Assembly: GCF_023718305.1 (NCBI RefSeq)
Contig: NZ_QEYO01000002.1
Span: 1 to 64,000, forward strand
Direction: 5' to 3'
DNA length: 64,000 nt
Origin: Gramella sp. AN32
Lineage (GTDB): Bacteria; Bacteroidota; Bacteroidia; Flavobacteriales; Flavobacteriaceae
In this document: positions 1-6,493 of the stretch, piece by piece
How positions within the stretch are numbered: the stretch's first letter is position 1
Layout of the letters: each line of letters starts with the position of its first letter
Position numbers and translations under genes: made by a program
The notes under the pieces: generated by a model
Databases searched by the model: none
What the model saw: the letters and a program-made list of their open reading frames with translations, nothing else
Told to the model about the DNA's origin: nothing

Positions 1-114
1 GACCAAAAGCGCAAATTAAAAATCGTAACCAGACTCAAAAAAAATATTGCTAAATTGGAACTCAAACCAGAAGATTTGGGGTTTTTACCAGGTTTAATAC
101 AAAACAACATTTGA
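1..114 (+). CDS. Possible 3' end of a truncated gene, function unknown
   Basis: A frame already open at the first base runs 37 codons to a TGA at 112-114, so this may be the end of a gene that starts left of the window. The visible tail is basic and lysine-rich and ends in LPGLIQNNI. No family can be recognised from so short a piece. A 37-codon open frame at a window edge can also arise by chance, so the call is weak. Confidence 0.35.
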   Translation, partial: DQKRKLKIVTRLKKNIAKLELKPEDLGFLPGLIQNNI

Positions 115-149
115 CGTTAGTCAGAATTTTTTCAGAAAGTTTTCTGCTA

Positions 150-172
150 AAAGTTCTATTATTGAGAACTTT
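150..172. promoter_or_regulatory. Palindromic candidate operator for the higBA-like pair
   Basis: AAAGTTCT (150-157) and AGAACTTT (165-172) form a perfect 8-bp inverted repeat around a 7-nt spacer. It ends four bases before a TAtcTTTG promoter-like box at 176-183. HigA-type antitoxins usually bind such palindromes and repress their own operon, so autoregulation is the natural inference. No T-run follows, which argues against a terminator. Confidence 0.5.
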
Positions 173-180
173 AATTATCT

Positions 181-495
181 TTGTTTAAGATTCTATTAAG
201 GAAGAGAATAGTTGCAAAAAGTACATTACGAGAATTCTGGAAAAAACATTCTGATTCAGAACAATATTTGAAAACCTGGTACGAAACAGCAAAAAGTTCC
301 AATTGGAGTTCTCCAAATGATGTAAAGAATGCGTATGTAAATGCCAGTATTTTAAAAGATAGTAGAGTTGTTTTCAACATTAAAGGAAACTCATACAGAT
401 TAGTGGTAAAGTTTAACTACGAAAGACAATGGGCCTTTATAAGATTTGTAGGAACGCATCCTGATTACGATAAAATAGATGCTAACACAATTTAA
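181..495 (+). CDS. higB: HigB-type toxin (mRNA interferase, RelE superfamily)
   Basis: Small basic protein of up to 104 residues. The stretch IVAKSTLREFWKKHSDSEQ matches the N-terminus typical of HigB-like toxins, and the end (VVKFNYERQWAFIRFVGTHPDYDKI) is the family's C-terminal half with its conserved THxxYDKI-like tail. HigB toxins are ribosome-dependent mRNA endonucleases held inactive by the antitoxin encoded just downstream; toxin-first order with an 11-nt gap to the antitoxin gene fits. The start is uncertain: the frame opens at a TTG that overlaps a TAtcTTTG promoter-like box, and no ATG lies near the usual family start. The N-terminus may therefore be shorter, or the toxin may be translated poorly. 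Confidence 0.85.
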   Translation: MFKILLRKRIVAKSTLREFWKKHSDSEQYLKTWYETAKSSNWSSPNDVKNAYVNASILKDSRVVFNIKGNSYRLVVKFNYERQWAFIRFVGTHPDYDKIDANTI

Positions 496-506
496 AAATT
501 AGAGCT

Positions 507-875
507 ATGAAAATTAAACCTATAAAAAACGAACAGGATTACGAGAAAGCTTTAGAAAGACTAGAAGTGATATTTGACGCTCCAATTAATTCTAAAGAGG
601 GCGACGAGGCGGAGATTCTTTCTATGATGATTGATAATTATGAAAATGAGCATTATCCAATTGATGCTCCAGATCCGATTGAGGCTATAAAAATTAGAAT
701 GGAAGAAATGAACCTAAAACAAAAGGATTTAGTTGGAGTCATTGGAGGGAAAAGTAGAGTTTCAGAAATTTTAAATAAAAAGAAAAGATTAACGGTAGAT
801 ATGATTAGGGAACTCGAAAGAATTCTACATATTTCTGCATCTGTGTTGGTAACTAATTACCAATTGACGAAGTAA
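507..875 (+). CDS. higA: HigA-type antitoxin, XRE-family DNA-binding protein
   Basis: A 122-residue acidic protein. An N-terminal helical part (about 1-60) contains EAEILSMMIDNYENEHYPI, typical of the long HigA antitoxins. It is followed by an XRE helix-turn-helix at about 70-115 (MNLKQKDLVGVIGGKSRVSE, then ILNKKKRLT). It should bind and neutralise the HigB-like toxin encoded 11 nt upstream, and probably represses the operon through the palindrome at 150-172. The ATG follows a purine-rich stretch. Such pairs are mobile accessory genes, which suits the IS-like and tRNA debris just downstream. Confidence 0.88.
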   Translation: MKIKPIKNEQDYEKALERLEVIFDAPINSKEGDEAEILSMMIDNYENEHYPIDAPDPIEAIKIRMEEMNLKQKDLVGVIGGKSRVSEILNKKKRLTVDMIRELERILHISASVLVTNYQLTK

Positions 876-1017
876 AAAAACAGCATAGAACAACGGTTCA
901 TCGCCAATAGACGGTAGCACTAGAAAGAAAATAATTAACTTGACCCATAAATCAATACTAAGCCGACTAATCCACGTCCTTACTCCACGCTACTTGCGTT
1001 ATAGATAGATATAACAA

Positions 1018-1098
1018 ATCAAATTGTACCAGTGATTTCGGATCAAATTGTGCCACTCTTGGCTGTTGACGATCTGTAAACTAAAACCTGATTTCAGA
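1018..1098. repeat. Direct repeats resembling an IS21-type end (remnant)
   Basis: ATCAAATTGTACCAGT (1018-1033) and ATCAAATTGTGCCACT (1042-1057) are 16-mers with two differences, offset by 24 bp. The spacer motif TGATTTCGG recurs in degenerate form as TGATTTCAG near 1089. Multiple subterminal repeats of this sort mark the ends of IS21-family elements. No istA or istB gene is present here, so this would be a solo end or remnant. Family assignment is from memory of the pattern, not from a match. Confidence 0.35.
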
Positions 1099-1114
1099 GG
1101 AGATCACATAATAT

Positions 1115-1159
1115 CAAAAAAAATTAAAACCTTGATAATCATAAGATCAACAAGGTTTT
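1115..1159 (-). terminator. Rho-independent terminator of the tRNA locus
   Basis: Read on the minus strand, AAAACCTTG and CAAGGTTTT form a 9-bp stem followed by a run of about eight T residues. It lies just beyond the 3' end of the outer tRNA-like sequence, so it should end the tRNA transcript. Confidence 0.75.
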
Positions 1160-1235
1160 GGTTTGGGCTATACCCTTTGCAGTAGCCTCGCCAGTCCCGA
1201 ACCTTCGGGAGAACCTGTATCTAAAGTTTAGAAAA

Positions 1236-1342
1236 CCTGCCTGCCGTAGTAGCCCTACCAGGACTCGAACCTGGATCTAAAGTTTAGGAAACTTTTGTTC
1301 TATCCCTTGAACTATAGGGCTTTTTTTCGGCATGCAGGCAGG
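1236..1342. repeat. 107-bp insert with inverted-repeat ends inside the outer tRNA
   Basis: The insert begins with CCTGCCTGCCG (1236-1246) and ends with CGGCATGCAGGCAGG (1328-1342), which is the inverted repeat with four extra bases. Between the arms lie the intact tRNA-Arg(CCU) and a short T-run (1321-1327). It splits the host tRNA exactly between the fourth and fifth bases of the anticodon stem. No transposase or integrase is carried. Confidence 0.7.
1250..1321 (-). tRNA. tRNA-Arg (anticodon CCU)
   Basis: A complete 72-nt cloverleaf on the minus strand: acceptor AGCCCTA/TAGGGCT, D stem GTTC/GAAC, anticodon stem AAAGT/ACTTT with loop TTCCTAA (anticodon CCT at 1288-1286), variable AGAT, T stem CCAGG/CCTGG with loop TTCGAGT, and discriminator A. 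CCA is not encoded, as is common in this phylum. It reads AGG codons. It lies wholly within the insert that splits the tRNA-Arg(UCU)-like sequence and shares that sequence's transcription direction. Confidence 0.93.
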
Positions 1343-1465
1343 CTTCTATTCTATCCGTTGAACTACGAGGCCATTATTTCAGCAAAAATAACGGGTTTTA
1401 TTTAGAGTTTGAAATATAATCCTAAAACTTATATGAACTTTTTTTCAGATGTTTTTGATTCCCTT

Positions 1466-1473
1466 TATATTTG
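1466..1473 (+). promoter_or_regulatory. Bacteroidota -7 promoter box (TAtaTTTG)
   Basis: TATATTTG matches the TAnnTTTG consensus 15 nt before the TTG start of the DUF2490 gene. No well-spaced TTG -33 element is evident. Confidence 0.55.
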
Positions 1474-1487
1474 CGAAAAATTAGATT

Positions 1488-2177
1488 TTGAAAAGATTAT
1501 TTATTGCCTCCCTTCTATTTACAACTCTTTTTTCAACTGCGCATGCCCAGGAAAATGATTCCCAGCTCGGGGCCTGGTATATGTACTTTTGGAATACCCA
1601 GTTTGATGAATCAAAATTCGGACTGGCGGGTGATGTCCAATACCGTGATTGGGAAGTCCTGGGGGATCTTCAGCAATTTATTGTACGGGCCGCGGTAAGT
1701 TATAACGTGAATTCAAATTTAAAAATATTTGCAGGTTACGGCCATTTTATTTCGGGAGAATTGGGCGAAAGCAAAGAAACGAGTCAGGAAAATAGAATTC
1801 ACCAGGATATCTTAATGCCCCAGAAAATAAGCGATCGTTTCCTGGTTAGACATAGAATTAGAATTGAAGAGCGCTGGGTAGAAAACCAGGGTTTTAGGAC
1901 CCGGTTTCGTTATGGCCTATTTCTAACCATCCCATTAACCCAGCCAGATCTTAAAAAGAACAGTCTGTTCCTATCGGTTTCAGATGAGGTTTTTATCAAT
2001 GGCCAAACCGATATTGGCAATAATCGCACTGTAGAATATTTTGATCGTAACTGGTTATATGGAGCATTAGGTTACTACTTTAATGATAATTTTAATGTTC
2101 AGCTGGGAATTTTGAGACAAACCACGCCATCAATCAGCAAAAATTCTTTACAGCTGGGCTTACACCATTCGTTCTAA
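1488..2177 (+). CDS. DUF2490 family outer-membrane protein
   Basis: A 229-residue protein with a Sec signal peptide (about 1-20, ending AHAQ). It then has alternating amphipathic strands rich in aromatics and arginine (LGAWYMYFWN, VQYRDWEV, RHRIRIEERW, FRYGLFLTIP) and ends in a phenylalanine (LGLHHSF), the mark of a beta-barrel. This is the pattern of DUF2490, whose members are predicted outer-membrane barrels of unknown function. The start is TTG at 1488, supported by the TAtaTTTG box 15 nt upstream; no ATG precedes the signal peptide. It is followed 43 nt later by the DUF1028 gene on the same strand, which has its own promoter-like sequence. Confidence 0.82.
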   Translation: MKRLFIASLLFTTLFSTAHAQENDSQLGAWYMYFWNTQFDESKFGLAGDVQYRDWEVLGDLQQFIVRAAVSYNVNSNLKIFAGYGHFISGELGESKETSQENRIHQDILMPQKISDRFLVRHRIRIEERWVENQGFRTRFRYGLFLTIPLTQPDLKKNSLFLSVSDEVFINGQTDIGNNRTVEYFDRNWLYGALGYYFNDNFNVQLGILRQTTPSISKNSLQLGLHHSF

Positions 2178-2183
2178 TATGCA

Positions 2184-2209
2184 TTCAGTTTACTATCTTT
2201 AAAACTGAA
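2184..2209. promoter_or_regulatory. Palindrome around the promoter box of the DUF1028 gene
   Basis: TTCAGTTT (2184-2191) and AAACTGAA (2202-2209) form a perfect 8-bp inverted repeat with a 10-nt spacer. The spacer holds TAtcTTTA (2194-2201), close to the -7 consensus. A dimeric regulator could bind here and cover the promoter. A weak terminator for the DUF2490 gene is the alternative, but no T-run follows. Confidence 0.4.
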
Positions 2210-2220
2210 AATCACCACCT

Positions 2221-3204
2221 ATGAAAAAAATTACGCTGCTACTCATATTATTTGGTCTAACCGGGTTTAGTCAAAATATTGGTGTAGAAAAAGAAGCTTT
2301 TGCCCATACCTATTCTATTGTAGCAAAAGATACCGTAACCGGGGAAATGGCGGTTGGGGTGCAAAGTCACTGGTTTTCAGTTGGTGCCCTGGTGCCCTGG
2401 GGGAAATCTGGGGTTGGAGTGGTAGCCACACAATCTTTTGTAAATCCCGCTTATGGCCCTAACGGATTAAAACTGATGGAAAACGGAATACATGCGGAAG
2501 CAGCACTTACGCAATTGGTAGAGCAGGATAAAGGACGTGACTTCCGGCAGGTGGCATTTCTTGATGCTCACGGGAATGCTTCCGCTTTTACCGGTGAAAA
2601 ATGTGTTGAATCTGCGGAACATATGGTGGGAAAAAACTTTTCCGTACAGGCAAATATGATGCTGAATGATCAGGTGGTTCCGGCCATGGCGGAAGCTTTT
2701 GCCACTAATTCACACCTGGCTTTGGCGGAAAGGGTTATGGAAGCTTTAAAAGCCGCTCAAAATGCCGGCGGTGACATCCGCGGAAAACAGTCTGCCGCAT
2801 TGATCGTGGTTGGCCCAGATAAGGTTGAAAATAGTTGGGAAGATAAAAAGATCGATCTGCGAATTGATGACCATGAAAACCCAATTGTAGAGCTTGAACG
2901 TTTATTAAAAGTTGCCCGCGCTTATGAACATATGAATGCCGGCGACCTTGCTGTAGAAGCGAATGATATGGAAAAGGCACTCCAGGAATATGGCACTGCG
3001 GAAAAGATGTTCCCGGAAAATCTTGAGATGAAGTTCTGGAAAGCTGTAGCACTTGCTAATAGTGGCCGCCTTGAGGAAGCAAGACCTATTTTTAATTCTA
3101 TTTTTGCTGAAGATAAAAACTGGAAGAAAATGTTGAGCCGATTACCAGCCTCCGGTTTATTAAGCATTTCCAGGGAGGAATTGGCAAGTTTGACTGAAGA
3201 ATAA
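2221..3204 (+). CDS. Exported DUF1028 (Ntn-hydrolase-like) protein with TPR tail
   Basis: 327 residues. A signal peptide (1-18, ending GFSQ) precedes a DUF1028 domain at about 28-225, recognisable from AHTYSIVAKDTVTGEMAVGV, WGKSGVGVVATQSFVNPAYG and the IRGKQSAALIVVG segment. DUF1028 resembles N-terminal nucleophile hydrolases, but no substrate is established. Residues about 230-310 hold one or two tetratricopeptide-like units (AGDLAVEANDMEKALQEYGT, then FWKAVALANSGRLEEA). The ATG follows an A-rich leader with no Shine-Dalgarno sequence. It is followed 12 nt later by a small lipoprotein gene, so the two are probably cotranscribed. Confidence 0.85.
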   Translation: MKKITLLLILFGLTGFSQNIGVEKEAFAHTYSIVAKDTVTGEMAVGVQSHWFSVGALVPWGKSGVGVVATQSFVNPAYGPNGLKLMENGIHAEAALTQLVEQDKGRDFRQVAFLDAHGNASAFTGEKCVESAEHMVGKNFSVQANMMLNDQVVPAMAEAFATNSHLALAERVMEALKAAQNAGGDIRGKQSAALIVVGPDKVENSWEDKKIDLRIDDHENPIVELERLLKVARAYEHMNAGDLAVEANDMEKALQEYGTAEKMFPENLEMKFWKAVALANSGRLEEARPIFNSIFAEDKNWKKMLSRLPASGLLSISREELASLTEE

Positions 3205-3216
3205 TTTAAAAAAACG

Positions 3217-3585
3217 ATGATGAAAAATAACAAATTAGTATTAGTACTTACCGCATTTTGCCTGGTATTGGGATTTACTGCCTGCAAAGAAGAAAAAGAG
3301 GAAAAAGCTGAAGGGACTACCCAAAATGCAGAAGCCCAACCATCGGGTGAAGCGGCAAAAGCCGATATGGAAAAAACAGCCGATCTAAAATATAATCCGG
3401 CTCATGGACAACCAGGTCATACCTGTGCATTACCTGTAGGTGCGCCACTTGATCAGGCTGCCACCACTCCAAAAATGACAACTTCTCCGGTAAGATTGCA
3501 GGATAGTGCCCCTCAAATTAATCCGCCGCATGGGGAACCAGGACATGATTGTAGCAAACCTGTTGGTTCCAGGTTAGATTCATAA
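3217..3585 (+). CDS. Lipoprotein with duplicated NPxHGxPGHxC motif
   Basis: 122 residues. An SPII signal with lipobox FTAC puts the lipidated cysteine near residue 23. A charged low-complexity linker (KEEKEEKAEG...) follows, then two copies of NPxHGxPGHxCxxPVG, at about 60-77 and 103-118. Conserved His, Cys and Gly in each copy suggest metal or haem-like ligand binding, but this is inference and no function is known to me. The motif occurs as single or tandem copies in other Bacteroidota proteins (family knowledge). It sits 12 nt after the DUF1028 gene. Either ATG of the ATGATG start could be used. Confidence 0.72.
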   Translation: MMKNNKLVLVLTAFCLVLGFTACKEEKEEKAEGTTQNAEAQPSGEAAKADMEKTADLKYNPAHGQPGHTCALPVGAPLDQAATTPKMTTSPVRLQDSAPQINPPHGEPGHDCSKPVGSRLDS

Positions 3586-3721
3586 AAAAGAAGCTGTCTA
3601 AAAAACATTTAACTGTCATTGCGAGGGACGAAGCAATCTGCAAATTGTCTGTAATCAAATAGTAGATTACTTCACTTCGTTCGTAAGGACGTTTAAATAA
3701 TACTTTTAGACAGCCTCTTTT
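3586..3721. repeat. Long-loop inverted repeat with a nested intergenic repeat
   Basis: GCTGTCTAAAA (3593-3603) and TTTTAGACAGC (3704-3714) are perfect inverted repeats, extended by AAAAGA/TCTTTT past one mismatch. The right arm runs into T-rich sequence, so this probably ends transcription of the flanking convergent genes. The 100-nt loop holds a second imperfect palindrome: GTCATTGCGAGGGACGAAG, and on the other side TCACTTCGTTCGTAAGGACG. That is a repeat type seen scattered in flavobacterial genomes. It starts directly after the lipoprotein stop codon. Confidence 0.65.
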
Positions 3722-3739
3722 GTTTTTAGAAAGTTCTAT

Positions 3740-5299
3740 TTAATCTTCATCATCAAGGCCTCCTTTACGAGTTGCATCGCGAGCTTCAGGCCAGGTCATT
3801 TGTTCACCAGATCTTCTATTCACTGGTAAAATAATTTGCTCACGGGAAGTAGTTGCTTCATCTTCACTAGCCATATAGGCCAATACTGCCGTAAGGATCA
3901 CGTTGTTTTTTACATCGTCGAAAACAATCTTGTCATAGGTATCACGATTGGTATGCCAGGTATAGTTCCAGTAATCCCAACTTAAAGAGCTTAAGTTAAA
4001 GGCAGGTACACCTGCTGCAACAAAAGAAGCATAATCAGATCCTCCCCTTCCCGGAGTTCCCGGGAAATTTGTTTCTATATGTTTGGTTACCTCTTCCGGC
4101 ACTTCATATAGCCACCGGCCTATATAATCATAAGCATGGAGAAACCCATTTCCGGAAATATTTTCAACCCTACCCGTCCCATTATCCTGATTGAACAAGG
4201 CCTGTACACCCTCAACAATTTCCGGATGATCTTTTACAAAGGCACGCGAACCATTTAGTCCCTGCTCCTCACTTCCCCAATGTCCTACCAAAATAGTCCG
4301 TTTTGGATTTGGATACAACTTTTTAAGGATACGCATAGTTTCCATCATGACCAGAGTGCCTGTGCCATTATCTGTAGCACCGGTTGCACCATCCCAACTA
4401 TCGAAATGGGCAGAAAGGATCACATATTCATCGGGTTTTTCGCTTCCTTTAATTTCAGCTATGGTATTAAATGTAGGCACTTCACCAAGTTCCTGGGATT
4501 CAGCTACAATTTTCAGTTCGGGTTTATCTCCATTCGCAGCTAAACGGTACAACATCCCATAATCTTCGAGGGAAACATCGATGGTAGGAATATCTTCGGT
4601 ATAGGCACTAAAAACTTTGTTCACCCCAAAACCACGGGACCAGTAAGAGGAAATAATCCCTTCAGCCCCTGCTGCTTCAAGTGCCCGCGGTAATTCCCTT
4701 CTGCCAAGACCATTCTGTTGCATTTTTTCATTAAAAAGATCATTTAAAGAATCCCTGTCTTTTTTCATTTTTTCGAAAGATTCTTCCGTAGCCCATTTTT
4801 CCCAGTTTTCATCGGGTCTTCCGGTAGGTTGTGGCATACTTATCAAGACAAATTTGCCTTTCACAGATTTGATCTTTTGAGCAAAATCTGCAGAATCTTT
4901 CGCTTCCGGAAGGATGACCACCTCAGCGGTTACACCTTTTTTACCAGTAGACGGGCTCCACGCCAGTTGTCTCGCTTCGAGACTTTGCACTCTTGGCGAC
5001 ACCATATCTACGTGGGTGATCCCGCGTTCCCAACCCCGCCAGGTTCCCCATTGCTCATTGCGTGCATCCATTCCCCAGCCGGAATATTTTTTCACCGCCC
5101 AATCATGGGCATTTTTCATTTGTGGAGAACCTACCAAACGGGGCCCCACTACATCCAAGAGCTCGTGAGCCAGCTTTTCCAATTGAGAATTTGTATTTAC
5201 CTCTTTTACAATATTCGCTATTATCGCCTGCTTTTCCTGAGCAGTGATAATATTCACGGAGATGAAAAGCAAACTAACCAGCACTAAATTTCTTATCAT
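3740..5299 (-). CDS. Exported M28-family zinc aminopeptidase
   Basis: 519 residues from the ATG at 5299, chosen because it opens a clean signal peptide (MIRNLVLVSLLFISVNIITA); the frame extends 33 codons further upstream without signal character. A PA-like insert precedes the M28 catalytic domain (about 280-490). Predicted zinc ligands are visible: His298 in SAHFDSWDG, bridging Asp310 in GATDNGTG, catalytic Glu344/Glu345 in WGSEEQG, Asp372 in NQDNGTG and His449 in WHTNRDTYD. The protein should act outside the cytoplasm, trimming peptides, and resembles glutamate carboxypeptidase or aminopeptidase S types. The gene stands alone and converges on the lipoprotein gene across a long inverted repeat. 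Confidence 0.9.
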   Translation of the reverse strand: MIRNLVLVSLLFISVNIITAQEKQAIIANIVKEVNTNSQLEKLAHELLDVVGPRLVGSPQMKNAHDWAVKKYSGWGMDARNEQWGTWRGWERGITHVDMVSPRVQSLEARQLAWSPSTGKKGVTAEVVILPEAKDSADFAQKIKSVKGKFVLISMPQPTGRPDENWEKWATEESFEKMKKDRDSLNDLFNEKMQQNGLGRRELPRALEAAGAEGIISSYWSRGFGVNKVFSAYTEDIPTIDVSLEDYGMLYRLAANGDKPELKIVAESQELGEVPTFNTIAEIKGSEKPDEYVILSAHFDSWDGATGATDNGTGTLVMMETMRILKKLYPNPKRTILVGHWGSEEQGLNGSRAFVKDHPEIVEGVQALFNQDNGTGRVENISGNGFLHAYDYIGRWLYEVPEEVTKHIETNFPGTPGRGGSDYASFVAAGVPAFNLSSLSWDYWNYTWHTNRDTYDKIVFDDVKNNVILTAVLAYMASEDEATTSREQIILPVNRRSGEQMTWPEARDATRKGGLDDED

Positions 5300-5489
5300 G
5301 TTTTCAGTTTTAAGCAAATTAAACGTTTGCCTAAGATAGGATTTTTTGAAATTTTTATGATTAAAAGATAATTTGAAAACTATTGTATAACCCGGCAAAC
5401 AACAATTTCTTAAATAATGTTAGTCACAAGAAAGTTTACACCTTCTCTTATCTGAGAAAATTTACCCTCAAATTAGTTTTTTTAAAATG

Positions 5490-6314
5490 TTAAAGAGCTC
5501 CACCCGCCATAAAAAGATCTGTAAGTAAAACACGATATTGTTTTTTAATGTGGTCGTATTGAATTTTATAAGAATCTGCGTAATAACCGGCATCCAGATA
5601 TTCTCCTAAGGGCGTGATATTATAAGAATCTTCAAATTCTTTCTCTTTCAAATATTCCACGGTTATCATGGGCTCATAAAAAGTAAATTTAAAGTCCCAG
5701 GAACCATAAACAAAAGTTTGATTAAATTCTGTTGAATTATTTTGAGATTCCAATATCCAGTGCCTTCCCATTTGCGGAATTGTGGCAACATCATATGCAT
5801 ATGCATCTGGCCACATCGTAGAAGGTGGTAAATCTCCCAAACCTATTAAGAATGGAATTTCTGCTTTTTCTTCGGGACTTATCCAGTAAAAATGTATATC
5901 AAAATGCTCTACCATAAAGACCTGTCCGGGATGCCCCTGGGGATTAAAACCAAAATCTATGTGATCCACAATTAGGTTTTCCGCTTTTTTATGGAGCTTT
6001 AAAGTGATATTGGTTTCTTCTTCAGGTAAATTCTCCAGGATTTTTTCAGAAAAAACAATCCCTACTGAAACCGGCACTCCATTTTTATTTATGCTAACAA
6101 AGCTGCGCACTATCCCCTTGCCCATAGGCTGGCTTGGGCCATAAAACTCATTTAATTCTTTTGCCTTGCCTGCCTTTTCAGTATTAAGATCAAATACCTG
6201 AATATCTTCCTTACTATTTAAAGCTTCCGGCTCACAGGAAAACAGCGTTAAACCAATAAGTACCATAAAATAAAGCTTGATCTGGGGTGTCTGACGAAAA
6301 ATGCTTTTTTTCAT
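5490..6314 (-). CDS. Lipoprotein, DUF5602/TTHB210-like
   Basis: 274 residues with a lipoprotein signal (LIGLTLFSC, cysteine near 27). The region at about 55-165 (GPSQPMGKGIVRSFVSINK, VSVGIVFSEKILENLPEEE, DFGFNPQGHPG, FMVEHFDIHFYWISPEEKA) has the layout of proteins described as TTHB210-like or DUF5602: a G-x-G-x-x-R-S-F start and several His residues near P-E-E. Those histidines could bind a metal or small ligand, but no activity is known to me. The C-terminal 100 residues are strand-rich and unassigned. The gene is monocistronic, divergent from the S9 peptidase gene. Confidence 0.6.
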   Translation of the reverse strand: MKKSIFRQTPQIKLYFMVLIGLTLFSCEPEALNSKEDIQVFDLNTEKAGKAKELNEFYGPSQPMGKGIVRSFVSINKNGVPVSVGIVFSEKILENLPEEETNITLKLHKKAENLIVDHIDFGFNPQGHPGQVFMVEHFDIHFYWISPEEKAEIPFLIGLGDLPPSTMWPDAYAYDVATIPQMGRHWILESQNNSTEFNQTFVYGSWDFKFTFYEPMITVEYLKEKEFEDSYNITPLGEYLDAGYYADSYKIQYDHIKKQYRVLLTDLFMAGGAL

Positions 6315-6493
6315 AATTATGTTGTTTAAATTTATCCTGAAGTTACATAATTATTTTATAACTCATTGATTTTCAGGTATCAATAAATTCTGACACGAAT
6401 AAAAATCCCATCTTAAAAATCCAAAATTTCTCTATCTTGTAAACCACCTGAAATTATTGGATTTTATATTTAAATTAAACTACTACCCTTTAC

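Larger units (their letters stand above)
876..1182. other. Gene-free stretch with IS-end-like repeats and a tRNA terminator
   Basis: About 300 bases without a convincing gene. It holds a pair of 16-bp direct repeats (1018-1057) that resemble the end of an IS element and a minus-strand hairpin terminator (1115-1159) for the tRNA locus. Sequence from 890 to 1010 shows nothing recognisable. Confidence 0.6.
1183..1372 (-). pseudogene. Split tRNA-Arg(UCU) remnant, interrupted in anticodon stem and T arm
   Basis: On the minus strand the 5' piece (1372-1343) supplies acceptor GGCCTCG, a D arm and GAAG of the anticodon stem. The 3' piece (1235-1183) supplies TTTTCTAAACTTT, a variable region and acceptor CGAGGCT plus A. 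Joining the pieces by removing 1236-1342 gives a perfect anticodon arm, GAAGT-TTTCTAA-ACTTT, with anticodon UCU, and the acceptor ends pair over seven positions with one G-T. The T arm is abnormal: a 16-bp palindrome (1195-1210) sits where the loop should be and the arm is about 10 nt too long. I therefore read this as a decayed gene that hosts an intact tRNA-Arg(CCU). Confidence 0.75.

Noticed and set aside
1236..1342. Group I or archaeal-type tRNA intron in the outer tRNA-Arg
   Set aside because: The insert is only 107 bp, carries an intact tRNA, has inverted-repeat ends and lies in the anticodon stem rather than at the usual intron site. The T arm is also broken.
5300..5398. Extra 33 codons at the start of the M28 peptidase
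   Set aside because: They add a charged stretch before a perfect signal peptide and are likely leader sequence.
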